DNA of 9,313 nucleotides from Paludibacter sp. UBA5753 (GCA_002427615.1 DIFH01000150.1:241-9553), one strand, 5' to 3'; shown: positions 1-6,311, counted from the first letter of the stretch. Numbers and translations are program-made. Notes: generated by a model not told the origin, from the letters alone.

Positions 1-99
1 GTGGCAACCAAAGGGAGTAATTCCGTTTCCGTCGGAAACAGGAGCAGTAGTTTTTTCTTGCCGGATTCGGAACTCCGGCATCCCGCTTTTCTGCCATGA
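1..99. other. GC-richer fragment at the left edge, unassigned
   Basis: This stretch is clearly richer in G and C than the AT-rich DNA that follows, so it may be the end of a gene or repeat cut by the window. Two plus-strand frames are open from base 1; one ends with TGA at 97-99, the other slightly later. The minus strand is also open, including an ATG near position 98 that reads out of the window. Two hairpins lie here: GTTTCC/GGAAAC (25-30 with 34-39) and TGCCGGA/TCCGGCA (59-65 with 74-80). No frame gives a protein I recognise, so no gene is called. Confidence 0.3.
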
Positions 100-143
100 T
101 ATTTAAATTCTTTAGTTCAGGTAATTAAAAATTTAACATCCTG

Positions 144-173
144 TTTGTTGAACAAATAATTTCACAATGTTTG
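144..173 (+). promoter_or_regulatory. Candidate distal promoter for the DUF212 gene
   Basis: TTTG at 144-147 is followed after 18 bp by AATGTTTG at 166-173. This is one base away from the Bacteroidota -7 box TAnnTTTG and close to the usual spacing. The -33 box lies inside a perfect short palindrome, TTTGTTgAACAAA (144-156), which could be an operator. Transcription from here would leave a leader of roughly 150 nt before the ATG at 329. The assignment rests only on motif match. Confidence 0.35.
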
Positions 174-223
174 ATAGTTGTTAAATATAGCACGACAATA
201 TTTATTCTTACTTCTCACTTAGG

Positions 224-240
224 TTAAAAAGGGGTTTTAT
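224..240. repeat. Degenerate third copy of the G-rich repeat core
   Basis: The sequence TTAAAAAGGGGTTTTA matches the core of the two better elements at 2176-2210 and 4896-4926 (TTAAAAAGGGATTTTA and CTAAAAGGGGATTTTTA on the same strand). Here it lacks the neighbouring C-rich block, sits about 90 bp from the nearest start, and is oriented opposite to that gene. It may be a decayed copy or a chance match. Confidence 0.25.
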
Positions 241-275
241 CTTTCTAAAACAGCTTATATTAAAATTATTTTCCC

Positions 276-283
276 TATTTTTG
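276..283 (+). promoter_or_regulatory. Candidate proximal -7 box for the DUF212 gene
   Basis: TATTTTTG is a perfect match to TAnnTTTG and would give a leader of about 40 nt. The matching -33 position (about 253-256, GCTT) is a poor TTTG, so this is a half-supported alternative to the distal candidate at 144-173. Confidence 0.3.
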
Positions 284-328
284 AACTTTAATCGACGAGA
301 ATAAAGCATTATTTTATCAGACAATATT

Positions 329-790
329 ATGGAAACGGGAATTATTTTTAATAACAAGGTATTGGATATTGTTTTAATTTCCATGTTATCAGCTCAACTT
401 TATAAGCTGTTCGAAACTCTTTTCAGAAAGAAAAAAATGATTTGGTCGCGTCTATGGGAGACAGGCGGAATGCCCAGTTCGCATTCCTCATCCGTTGTTG
501 CACTGGCAACCGCAGTAGCAATTACCGAAGGATTAAATAGTGTAGGGTTTGCCATCAGCACTGTTTTTGCCATTATCGTAATGTACGATGCAGCCGGTAT
601 CCGAAAAGCCGCCGGCGAACATGCCAGCGTCATCAACCAGTTGACCGAATTCTTTATGACGGCTTTTGATAAAAAGTTTAAGAACGAAAAGTTGAAAGAA
701 CTCCTGGGGCACAGCTATGCCGAAGTTTTTGCCGGCGCTGTTCTTGGTTTTGTGATTGCCCTGCTTATGAAAGGATATTTGCTTCGATAG
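329..790 (+). CDS. Divergent PAP2 family (DUF212) membrane protein
   Basis: This is a 153-residue integral membrane protein of the DUF212 / divergent PAP2 family (YuiD-like, distantly related to acid phosphatases and haloperoxidases). The family signatures are all visible: GGMPSSHSS at residues 46-54, YDAAGIRKAAGEHA at 86-99, and LLGHSYAEVFAGAVLG at about 125-140. Hydrophobic segments lie near residues 11-30, 54-86 and 133-148. The length is normal for the family. The Ser-His of the PSSHS motif resembles the PAP2 phosphatase motif, but the enzymatic role of the family is not established, so no substrate is given. The ATG at 329 is kept because the N-terminus leads straight into the first membrane segment. 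It is a single gene, convergent with the aminotransferase, with no clear terminator in the 77-bp gap. Family assignment is secure; function is not. Confidence 0.93.
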   Translation: METGIIFNNKVLDIVLISMLSAQLYKLFETLFRKKKMIWSRLWETGGMPSSHSSSVVALATAVAITEGLNSVGFAISTVFAIIVMYDAAGIRKAAGEHASVINQLTEFFMTAFDKKFKNEKLKELLGHSYAEVFAGAVLGFVIALLMKGYLLR

Positions 791-867
791 CATATTCTCG
801 CTTTACAAAAACTCCGACCAGACAGCCTCGTCACTTATCTTAAGAAATTTGAATGAACTTTGGATTT

Positions 868-2175
868 TCATGGTTGGTCGTGAGCCTCAGCAAACGCTTT
901 CAGGCGTTCGTCCAATAACGGAATCTGGTCAAAACGCACAAATGAAACACAGGCGCGCAGTCCGTTAGGATTTTCACTACCGGTAATAGCCAAGGAAATA
1001 GCGCTGATACCGTAATATAGAAACTCTTTCATCAACTTGCCGCTCGTCATGCCCGGGTAGGCAATGGTAAAGTAAAAACCATCGGCCAGATCGCCGGCTT
1101 CGTCCTTGTAAACAATATAAAAACCGTGTTTCACAAAAATTTCCTTCATTTGCCGGGCTTTTTCGCCGTAAGGATGCAGGTCGGCAACGAAATCGATTTC
1201 ACCGTCATTGGCTGCTTTCAGCATCTTGGCCAACGCGTATTGCGCTGTGTGTGAAGTTCCAGCGGTAGTAGCATAAAGCACGCCGTAAGGGATAAAATGT
1301 CCGAGCGTATCAGCGGTAAAATAGTTTTTCAGAGGAGGATAATGACGCGTACGCAGTTTCTCGGAAATTATAATCATTCCTATTCGTTGCCCTGCATAAC
1401 TGAAAATTTTGGATGCCGAAAGCAACAAAATATAGTTTTCGGTGTAATGCGCCACCGTAGGTTGATAGGGTGCAACGCCCGGTTTGCCGTAATCGTGCCG
1501 AAAATCCATGCAGCAATAAGCCAGGTCTTCTACCACAATGATATCGTATTTAGCTGCCAGTTCACCGATAATCCGCAACTCCTGTTCGCTCAGACTGATC
1601 CACGAAGGATTGTTGGGCGAAGAATAGGTGATGGTGCATACATTTCCTTCCGAAAGATAAGATTCAATTTTTTCACGAAGTTTTTCTCCCCTGAAATTCA
1701 GAATATCAAACGATTTGAAAGGCAAACCGAGCAAATGAAGTTGTGATTTATTCACCGGAAAGCCCGGATCGATAAACAGGGTGTAGGGTTTTTCAGGATC
1801 GGTACGTCCGGCAGCCAACAAAGCCGCGAAGCTTCCCTGCATCCCTCCTACTGTCGGGACACAATTCAGCGGTGAAACATCGAGGTTGATAAACAGTTTG
1901 GCAAAACGGGCTATTTCGGTTTTTGCAAAAGGAATGCCTTCAATATTCGGATATGAATTGGCTAGTCCGAGTTCGAGGGCTTCTTTCTCGGCAGCCACGC
2001 CAATGGCAGCAGCCGGCATACCCGGCGCTCCCATTTCCATGTGGATAAATTCCTGTCCGCTTTGTTGTTCAATTTGCGACACAAGCCTTCCCACTTCACG
2101 AATGGACAAGCGGGTAATATCCGATTCGCCGAATTGAGAAAACAAGGAATCGACAAGTTCTTTTTGTATGCTCAT
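868..2175 (-). CDS. PLP-dependent aminotransferase, class I/II (fold type I)
   Basis: This 435-residue protein is a fold-type I aminotransferase, expected to be cytoplasmic and homodimeric. Visible landmarks are SSPNNPSW at 185-192 (the Asn-Pro of the NNP turn), VVEDLAY at 214-220 (Asp217 for the PLP pyridine nitrogen, Tyr220), the Schiff-base lysine Lys256 in SASK, Arg264 in GQRIG, and a C-terminal Arg407 in GLRA that should hold the substrate carboxylate. All catalytic positions appear intact. The exact amino donor cannot be read from sequence. It lies 129 bp downstream of, and on the same strand as, phenylacetate-CoA ligase and the ACT protein, which suggests an aromatic 2-oxo acid / amino acid couple; this is inference. 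No -7 box is visible in the gap, so it may be read from the upstream promoter. Its ATG directly follows a G-rich repeated element that supplies a GGGGGAG tract, unusual in this window. Confidence 0.93.
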   Translation of the reverse strand: MSIQKELVDSLFSQFGESDITRLSIREVGRLVSQIEQQSGQEFIHMEMGAPGMPAAAIGVAAEKEALELGLANSYPNIEGIPFAKTEIARFAKLFINLDVSPLNCVPTVGGMQGSFAALLAAGRTDPEKPYTLFIDPGFPVNKSQLHLLGLPFKSFDILNFRGEKLREKIESYLSEGNVCTITYSSPNNPSWISLSEQELRIIGELAAKYDIIVVEDLAYCCMDFRHDYGKPGVAPYQPTVAHYTENYILLLSASKIFSYAGQRIGMIIISEKLRTRHYPPLKNYFTADTLGHFIPYGVLYATTAGTSHTAQYALAKMLKAANDGEIDFVADLHPYGEKARQMKEIFVKHGFYIVYKDEAGDLADGFYFTIAYPGMTSGKLMKEFLYYGISAISLAITGSENPNGLRACVSFVRFDQIPLLDERLKAFAEAHDQP

Positions 2176-2210
2176 TAAATCTCCCCCATTCCCTTAAAAA
2201 GGGATTTTAA
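2176..2210 (-). repeat. G-rich repeat element directly upstream of the aminotransferase start
   Basis: Read on the minus strand, this element is an AATCCC / T-run / AAGGG short inverted repeat (CCCTT at 2191-2195 pairs with AAGGG at 2199-2203), then a GGGGGAG block, ending five bases from the ATG. A closely similar element sits directly in front of the MarC start (4896-4926). The G block could act as a Shine-Dalgarno sequence, otherwise nearly absent here. The repeat relationship is seen; the role is inferred. Confidence 0.55.
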
Positions 2211-2241
2211 GTATGTTTTGTAAATATAACTCGAACTAAGA

Positions 2242-2269
2242 TTTCCCAAATTCAAATTATTTTGGGAAA
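2242..2269. repeat. 9-bp perfect inverted repeat between PaaK and the aminotransferase
   Basis: TTTCCCAAA (2242-2250) pairs perfectly with TTTGGGAAA (2261-2269) around a 10-nt loop. On the minus strand a long T-rich run precedes the stem instead of following it, so it is not a canonical intrinsic terminator for the ligase gene. It may be a processing or mRNA-stability hairpin inside a shared transcript. Confidence 0.45.
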
Positions 2270-2304
2270 AACAAAAAAATAAAGCTAATAAAGCTAAAGT
2301 CAAA

Positions 2305-3603
2305 TTATTTTTTCCTGTTATCCACTACCCTCACGGCTTTTCCTTCGCTGCGGGCAATAGTTTTCGGTTCAACGAGCGTTACCTTCACACTTAAACCAAT
2401 AGCGCTGTTGAGCGCATGTTGAATTTTGCGCGAAAGCGTTTGCAGGTCGCGAATGGTTTCCATCAGGTTTCCTTCGTCCATTTCTACCTGCAGTTCAAGC
2501 GTATCGAGATTATTGTCCCTGTCGACATACAACATATAATGGGCGCTGGTTTCACCCATTTCGAGCAAAACATGTTCAATTTGCGATGGAAACAGATTCA
2601 CGCCACGGATAATCAGCATATCATCGCTTCGACCGGTAATTTTCTTCATGCGCACTGTTGTACGACCACAATCACATTTTTCACGATTCAAAGTCGATAA
2701 ATCGCGGGTATTATATCGCAAAAGCGGAATACCTTCTTTGGTTAATGTAGTGAAAACCAATTCTCCTTCTGTTCCATCGGGCAATTGATGCTTGGTATCA
2801 GGGTGCACTATTTCAGGGAAGAAATGGTCTTCGCTGACATGTAAACCTGTATGATATGGGCAATCATTTGCCACGCCCGGGCCCATGATTTCGCTCAATC
2901 CGTAAATGTCGTAAGCTTTGATCCCCCATTTCTTTTCCAATTCCAGGCGCATATTTTCGGTCCAGGGTTCGGCTCCGAATACGCCCGTTTTCAGCTTCAT
3001 ATCAGCCAACGAATAACCATGCTCAGCCAACGCATCAGCCAAATGAAGCGCATACGAAGGCGTGCAAGCCAACACGGTAGAACCGAAATCGGACATCAGT
3101 TGCAACTGGCGGCGGGTATTGCCACCCGAAATCGGAATGACAGAACAGCCAACCGTTTCGGCGCCGTAATGTACTCCTAATCCGCCTGTAAACAAGCCGT
3201 AACCATACGAAACCTGCATGACATCATCCGGCGAAACCTCAGCCATAGTCAGACTACGCGCCAACACTTCGCTCCAGTTTTCAATATCGTTTTTGGTGTA
3301 ACCCACTGTGGTTGGTTTTCCTGTCGTTCCGCTCGAAGCATGTATCCGCACAATATCTTTCATCGGTACGGCGAATAAACCGAACGGATAATGATCGCGC
3401 AAATCGGTTTTGTACGTGAAAGGCAATTTTACGATATCGTCAATCGAGTGAATGTCTGATGGTTTCACATTCATATCGTCCATCTTTTTACGATAAAATG
3501 CCACATTGTTGTAAACCCGATGAACCAGCCCTATAAGTCGTTCACTCTGCAAAGCGCGCATTTCTTGGCGATCCATGCATTCTATCTTTTCATTCCAGAT
3601 CAT
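2305..3603 (-). CDS. paaK: Phenylacetate--CoA ligase
   Basis: This 432-residue enzyme is an ANL-superfamily adenylate-forming ligase of the PaaK type, which activates phenylacetate or a related arylacetate to its CoA thioester using ATP. The phosphate-binding loop SSGTTGKP lies at 90-97, YGLSE at 234-238 (adenine region), and RYNTRD at 296-301. The hinge leading into the mobile C-terminal domain is GRSDDMLIIRGVN at 324-336, and CDCGR at 310-314 is typical of this family. A conserved-looking lysine sits in SEGKAVRV near the C-terminus. Length is normal. The ATG overlaps the stop of the ACT gene in an ATGA tetranucleotide, so the two are translationally coupled. In anaerobic Bacteroidota such ligases are often linked to indolepyruvate ferredoxin oxidoreductase and may work on indoleacetate or hydroxyphenylacetate too. 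No ring-hydroxylating paa genes are present, which argues against the aerobic phenylacetate pathway here. Confidence 0.95.
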   Translation of the reverse strand: MIWNEKIECMDRQEMRALQSERLIGLVHRVYNNVAFYRKKMDDMNVKPSDIHSIDDIVKLPFTYKTDLRDHYPFGLFAVPMKDIVRIHASSGTTGKPTTVGYTKNDIENWSEVLARSLTMAEVSPDDVMQVSYGYGLFTGGLGVHYGAETVGCSVIPISGGNTRRQLQLMSDFGSTVLACTPSYALHLADALAEHGYSLADMKLKTGVFGAEPWTENMRLELEKKWGIKAYDIYGLSEIMGPGVANDCPYHTGLHVSEDHFFPEIVHPDTKHQLPDGTEGELVFTTLTKEGIPLLRYNTRDLSTLNREKCDCGRTTVRMKKITGRSDDMLIIRGVNLFPSQIEHVLLEMGETSAHYMLYVDRDNNLDTLELQVEMDEGNLMETIRDLQTLSRKIQHALNSAIGLSVKVTLVEPKTIARSEGKAVRVVDNRKK

Positions 3604-4028
3604 ACAATAGCTTTTAAATCTGATTCGTGAATTGGTTTTAAATTATTTGCAAGGATTACTTCAATGGCTTTTTCGCGGTTGTCGGTACGAATCACCAAAA
3701 TGGATTTACTTCCAAAACTGAAGGCATACACATATTCAATAGCAATGCATTCGGCAGTGAATAAATCGATTATGCGCGACATGGAACCGGGTGCGGCATC
3801 CATCTCGATGGACAGCACTTCGTGAATGCGTACCGAGAAATTTTCGGAGCGTAAAGCTTCTGCAGCTTTTTCGGGGTCGGACACCAACATGCGGATCAGT
3901 CCGTAATCGCTACTGTCGGCTACAGTCAATGCATTGATGTTAATATTATTTCGGGCTAAGACGGCCAGAATTTGATTCAAATGACCGGTTTTGTTTTCGA
4001 TAAAAACTGAAAGTTGGCGGATTGTCAT
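3600..4028 (-). CDS. Tandem ACT-domain protein
   Basis: This 142-residue protein consists of two ACT domains and nothing else. The first (about 1-70) opens with the typical strand MTIRQLSVFIENKTGHL and the NNININAL helix-to-strand turn; the second covers about 71-142. ACT domains bind small ligands, usually amino acids, at domain interfaces, so this is probably a soluble ligand sensor, not an enzyme. The GHL and NINAL positions suit the classic ACT ligand pocket. It is the first gene of a coupled pair, its TGA overlapping the ATG of phenylacetate-CoA ligase by 4 bp, an arrangement I associate with other anaerobes. A role in sensing Phe, Tyr or Trp for this pathway is a reasonable inference, but the ligand is not readable from sequence. 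No DNA-binding region is present. Confidence 0.9.
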   Translation of the reverse strand: MTIRQLSVFIENKTGHLNQILAVLARNNININALTVADSSDYGLIRMLVSDPEKAAEALRSENFSVRIHEVLSIEMDAAPGSMSRIIDLFTAECIAIEYVYAFSFGSKSILVIRTDNREKAIEVILANNLKPIHESDLKAIV

Positions 4029-4150
4029 TATATTAGATTTTAGGATATAAATCAGATCAAAAATTTAAAAAATGCCGTAACCTGCAACAAAATTTCATCA
4101 CGGTTTTAACCGAAACGGGGAATTACTTACAAGTCCGAATTTTTGACTTG

Positions 4151-4158
4151 CAAATTTA
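4151..4158 (-). promoter_or_regulatory. Candidate -7 box for the ACT-paaK operon
   Basis: On the minus strand this reads TAAATTTG, a perfect TAnnTTTG. The -33 position lacks a good TTTG. Transcription would give a leader of about 115 nt. The box is flanked by short inverted repeats, CAAGTC/GACTTG (4130-4135, 4145-4150) and CAAATT/AATTTG (4151-4156, 4162-4167), which could be operator half-sites. Only the -7 match is strong. Confidence 0.35.
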
Positions 4159-4253
4159 AACAATTTGAAGCAAAAACAGGAACTATTTTTGAAAATATTA
4201 AATAGTTTCTATCGAATGTAGCCAAGAACCAACCGAAGGAAAGTTTGTAAAAC

Positions 4254-4279
4254 AAAAAAGGATGTCGGTCAGGACATCC
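4254..4279 (-). terminator. Intrinsic terminator after the MarC-family gene
   Basis: GGATGTC (4260-4266) and GACATCC (4273-4279) form a perfect 7-bp stem with a 6-nt loop. On the minus strand the stem is followed at once by six T residues (A-run at 4254-4259). It lies about 40 bp past the MarC stop and separates that transcript from the ACT-paaK unit. Confidence 0.85.
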
Positions 4280-4319
4280 CCGTAAGTTAGTATGCGGTTT
4301 TATTTTATTACACGATCTT

Positions 4320-4895
4320 TTAGAGCAAAAAGCCTATATTCGTGGTAAATAGTTTTACAGCAATGGCTAACAAAATTATACCGAAAAATTTACGTAAAAT
4401 ATAAATACCTCCTTCGCCGATAAGTTTCTCGATTTTCGATGTCGATTTAAGCACCACGTATACAAATATGAGATTTAAGAACAAGGCAACCAAAATATTT
4501 TCGGTGGCATACTCAGCCCGCAACGACAAAAGCGTGGTGAATGAACCGGGGCCGGCAATTAACGGAAACGCCAGCGGCACTATGGATGAACTTCCTTCGG
4601 GACCTTTATTCCTGAATATTTCAATGTCCAGAATCATTTCTATTGCAAAAAAGAAAATGATCAAAGAACCGGCAACTGCAAACGACTGAATATCCACGTT
4701 AAACAACTTCAGAATCCCTTCGCCGGTAAACAAAAACAGAACGAGAATCACCAATGCAATTGCACTCGCGCGAAACGCATGAATCACATTCGACTTCTTT
4801 TTGATATTCAATATAATAGGAATCGACCCTAAAATATCAATAATGGCAAAAAGCACCATAAAGGCGCTGGTAATTTGGATGAGACTAAAATGCAT
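4320..4895 (-). CDS. MarC family integral membrane protein (UPF0056)
   Basis: This 191-residue, very hydrophobic protein belongs to the MarC/UPF0056 family of inner-membrane proteins. About six membrane segments can be seen, near residues 5-30, 43-58, 69-90, 106-126, 133-150 and 166-187. The family signature PLAFPLIAGPG is at 107-117 and a second glycine/proline motif (DILGSIPI) at 20-27. Despite the name, the E. coli relative was shown not to be a multiple-antibiotic-resistance determinant, and no transport substrate is agreed, so none is assigned. It follows the glycosyltransferase by 78 bp on the same strand without a visible promoter between, so read-through is likely; a good terminator follows. 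The ATG comes directly after a G-rich repeated element, giving AGGGG four bases from the start codon. Confidence 0.93.
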   Translation of the reverse strand: MHFSLIQITSAFMVLFAIIDILGSIPIILNIKKKSNVIHAFRASAIALVILVLFLFTGEGILKLFNVDIQSFAVAGSLIIFFFAIEMILDIEIFRNKGPEGSSSIVPLAFPLIAGPGSFTTLLSLRAEYATENILVALFLNLIFVYVVLKSTSKIEKLIGEGGIYILRKFFGIILLAIAVKLFTTNIGFLL

Positions 4896-4926
4896 AAACC
4901 CCTAACCCCTAAAAGGGGATTTTTAT
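4896..4926 (-). repeat. G-rich repeat element directly upstream of the MarC start
   Basis: On the minus strand: AAATCCCCTTTTAGGGG, then TTAGGGG, then TTT and the ATG. CCCCT (4906-4910) and AGGGG (4914-4918) form a 5-bp stem. The order of parts is the same as in the element before the aminotransferase (2176-2210), though the two genes are unrelated. The AGGGG block lies at Shine-Dalgarno distance. Confidence 0.55.
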
Positions 4927-4973
4927 TAGTGTTAATTTTGAAATTATTTTTCGATAACTCGCTCCATAAAAGC

Positions 4974-5777
4974 TTATGTTGGAAGCTTGGGAGTGAACTT
5001 TCTATTTATATCTCTGCGTTCCGAATCAAAAATCCAACCCCATTTGTTGAAATATTTTATCATACTGACAGTGTGTATCATTAGCATTTTGAAGTTTACA
5101 TACGAACTTTGTGCGTGATGATGCACAATGGAAACTTCGGGATAAAAAACCGTCCGGTATTTACGGTGAATCCGGCGTGTTAAGTCAATATCTTCGGGAT
5201 ACATGAAAAAACGCTCATCAAAGATTCCCACATCTTTCAGCGCCTCAGTACGAAGAAACATGAAGCAACCCGACAAATAAGGCACATCCATAATTTTATC
5301 GTAACCCGAAGCTCTCATCTCAAATCGTTCAGTGCGCTTTCGGGTACATTGTTGAGGTAAAAACCTACGGAAAATTAAATCGAAAGGGGTTGGAATGAGT
5401 TTGCAAAGATACTGAATTTCTCCATTAGGATAAAACACTTTGGGCATTAAATGTCCAATATTTGTATTTTTATCCATATATCCGACAATTTTCTTCAAAA
5501 TTTCAGGATCGAAAGAGATATCGGGGTTGACCACAAGATGATAAGGCAAATTCTTCTCGATTGTTTTACGAATGGCTATGTTATGGGCTTTGCCATAGCC
5601 CAGATTATTGCCGGTAAAAATATATTTTGCATCCAACAGTTCACACCCGGCTAAAGGCGTAGGTGAGTTATCCAAAATAAACACATCCGAAACAACGCCC
5701 GATTGACGCAAAGCAGCAACCAAAGGAGCAATCCCGGTAACTGTATGTTTGAATAGTACAATAGATGCGTTTACCAT
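4974..5777 (-). CDS. Family 2 glycosyltransferase (rhamnosyltransferase-like)
   Basis: This 267-residue protein is a GT-A fold, family 2 glycosyltransferase of the WbbL/RfbF-like group that adds sugars, often rhamnose, to lipid-linked glycans at the inner face of the cytoplasmic membrane. Landmarks are the N-terminal strand ASIVLFKH, NNLGYGKAHN at 57-66, the metal-binding-loop region VNPDISFD at 83-90, LSGCFMFLR at 168-176, and the acceptor-side motif FDERFFMYPEDIDLTRR at 186-202 with the likely catalytic acid in PEDID. A HHHAQSS motif follows at 219-225. No transmembrane segment is present; the basic C-terminus may touch the membrane. Donor sugar cannot be proven. rfbB, in the dTDP-rhamnose pathway, lies about 2.4 kb away, but the genes are not co-oriented. 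It is a stand-alone glycosyltransferase, not part of a visible polysaccharide cluster. Confidence 0.92.
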   Translation of the reverse strand: MVNASIVLFKHTVTGIAPLVAALRQSGVVSDVFILDNSPTPLAGCELLDAKYIFTGNNLGYGKAHNIAIRKTIEKNLPYHLVVNPDISFDPEILKKIVGYMDKNTNIGHLMPKVFYPNGEIQYLCKLIPTPFDLIFRRFLPQQCTRKRTERFEMRASGYDKIMDVPYLSGCFMFLRTEALKDVGIFDERFFMYPEDIDLTRRIHRKYRTVFYPEVSIVHHHAQSSYVNFKMLMIHTVSMIKYFNKWGWIFDSERRDINRKFTPKLPT

Positions 5778-5808
5778 GCTAATAAATTACATAAATTGAA
5801 TCCCGGTA

Positions 5809-5816
5809 CAAATATA
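5809..5816 (-). promoter_or_regulatory. Candidate -7 box for the glycosyltransferase gene
   Basis: On the minus strand this reads TATATTTG, a perfect TAnnTTTG, placed to give a leader of about 25 nt. The -33 position (about 5836-5839, TTCT) is weak. Could drive glycosyltransferase and MarC together. Confidence 0.4.
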
Positions 5817-5862
5817 TCGTTTAGCGTAGTATAAGAGAATGAGTAACCAGACATTGCCGAGA

Positions 5863-6153
5863 TCACTCATATTTTTCCATTTTATCCTCAATACTTACAT
5901 TTTCAAGCGAACTTTGAATTTTTACGTAAGTCATTAAACTTTCGGCGCCGGCCTCATAACATGCCTGTTGCGCGCGCTTCACCACCTCCATTATTTCATC
6001 GTACGTGCCTTCCATAACTGTTTCGAAAGGAGTTACTTTGTATTTTAAACTCGATGATGCGATTACTTCAATGGCTCTATCAACCAAAGTATATGGATGA
6101 ATCTCTTTCGAAGCAGGTAAAATTTGCAAGGCGATGTTGACAATATTATTCAT
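5863..6153 (-). CDS. Thiamine-binding (MTH1187/YkoF-type) small protein
   Basis: This 96-residue protein matches the thiamine-binding / DUF77 family (MTH1187, YqgV and the domains of YkoF). It has a ferredoxin-like beta-alpha-beta fold that assembles into oligomers and binds thiamine or its hydroxymethylpyrimidine part. Visible signatures are the opening strand VNIALQILP, the alpha helix with YTLVDRAIEVI, the P-E-T-MEGTYDEI block at about 42-54, and the VVKRAQQACYEAGAESL helix. Length is normal for a single domain. It is cytoplasmic and may buffer or deliver thiamine precursors, but a cellular role has been shown for few members. No thiamine transport or synthesis gene and no TPP-riboswitch-like structure is seen nearby, so context does not help. 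It sits alone between rpsP and the glycosyltransferase. Confidence 0.88.
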   Translation of the reverse strand: MNNIVNIALQILPASKEIHPYTLVDRAIEVIASSSLKYKVTPFETVMEGTYDEIMEVVKRAQQACYEAGAESLMTYVKIQSSLENVSIEDKMEKYE

Positions 6154-6170
6154 TTGTTGACAAATATGTG

Positions 6171-6201
6171 ATTAGATAACGTTTTTAAAATTGAATACAA
6201 G
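6171..6201 (-). promoter_or_regulatory. Candidate promoter for the thiamine-binding protein gene
   Basis: On the minus strand CTTG (6198-6201) is followed after 19 bp by CATATTTG (6171-6178), each one base from the Bacteroidota consensus, at ideal spacing. The leader would be about 11-15 nt. A second perfect -7 box, TAATTTTG (6239-6246), lies farther up beside the rpsP terminator and is an alternative. Confidence 0.45.
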
Positions 6202-6243
6202 GAAAAACCACCAAGGAAAGATTGATTTTCATTACGGACAAAA

Positions 6244-6265
6244 TTATGTAAATATTTTTACATAA
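6244..6265. repeat. AT-rich 9-bp inverted repeat next to the rpsP terminator
   Basis: TTATGTAAA (6244-6252) and TTTACATAA (6257-6265) are perfectly complementary around a 4-bp centre. The TGTAAA-N4-TTTACA core looks like a dimeric regulator site. It overlaps a perfect -7 box (6239-6246, minus strand) and abuts the terminator stem. Whether it is an operator or simply AT-rich palindromic DNA cannot be told. Confidence 0.4.
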
Positions 6266-6295
6266 AAAAACCCGAAATTTCTTTCGGGTTTTTTT
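6264..6295. terminator. Strong bidirectional terminator downstream of rpsP
   Basis: A 14-bp perfect stem: seven A, CCCG and AAA (6264-6277) pairs with TTT, CGGG and seven T (6282-6295) around a TTTC loop. Seen from either strand, a GC core is followed by seven T, so it can stop transcription both ways. It lies 16 bp past the rpsP stop. Confidence 0.93.
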
Positions 6296-6311
6296 GCTAT
6301 GATAGAAACAA

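Noticed and set aside
25..56. Terminator made of the 25-39 hairpin and the T-run at 51-56
   Set aside because: The T-run starts 12 bases after the stem, too far for an intrinsic terminator.
1297..1746. 149-codon plus-strand open frame
   Set aside because: Lies wholly inside the aminotransferase on the other strand; the product resembles no family, and the aminotransferase frame has intact catalytic motifs across the same bases.
2242..2269. Intrinsic terminator for paaK
   Set aside because: The stem is perfect, but on the transcribed strand the T-rich run comes before the hairpin, and ATCTTAG follows; kept only as an inverted repeat.
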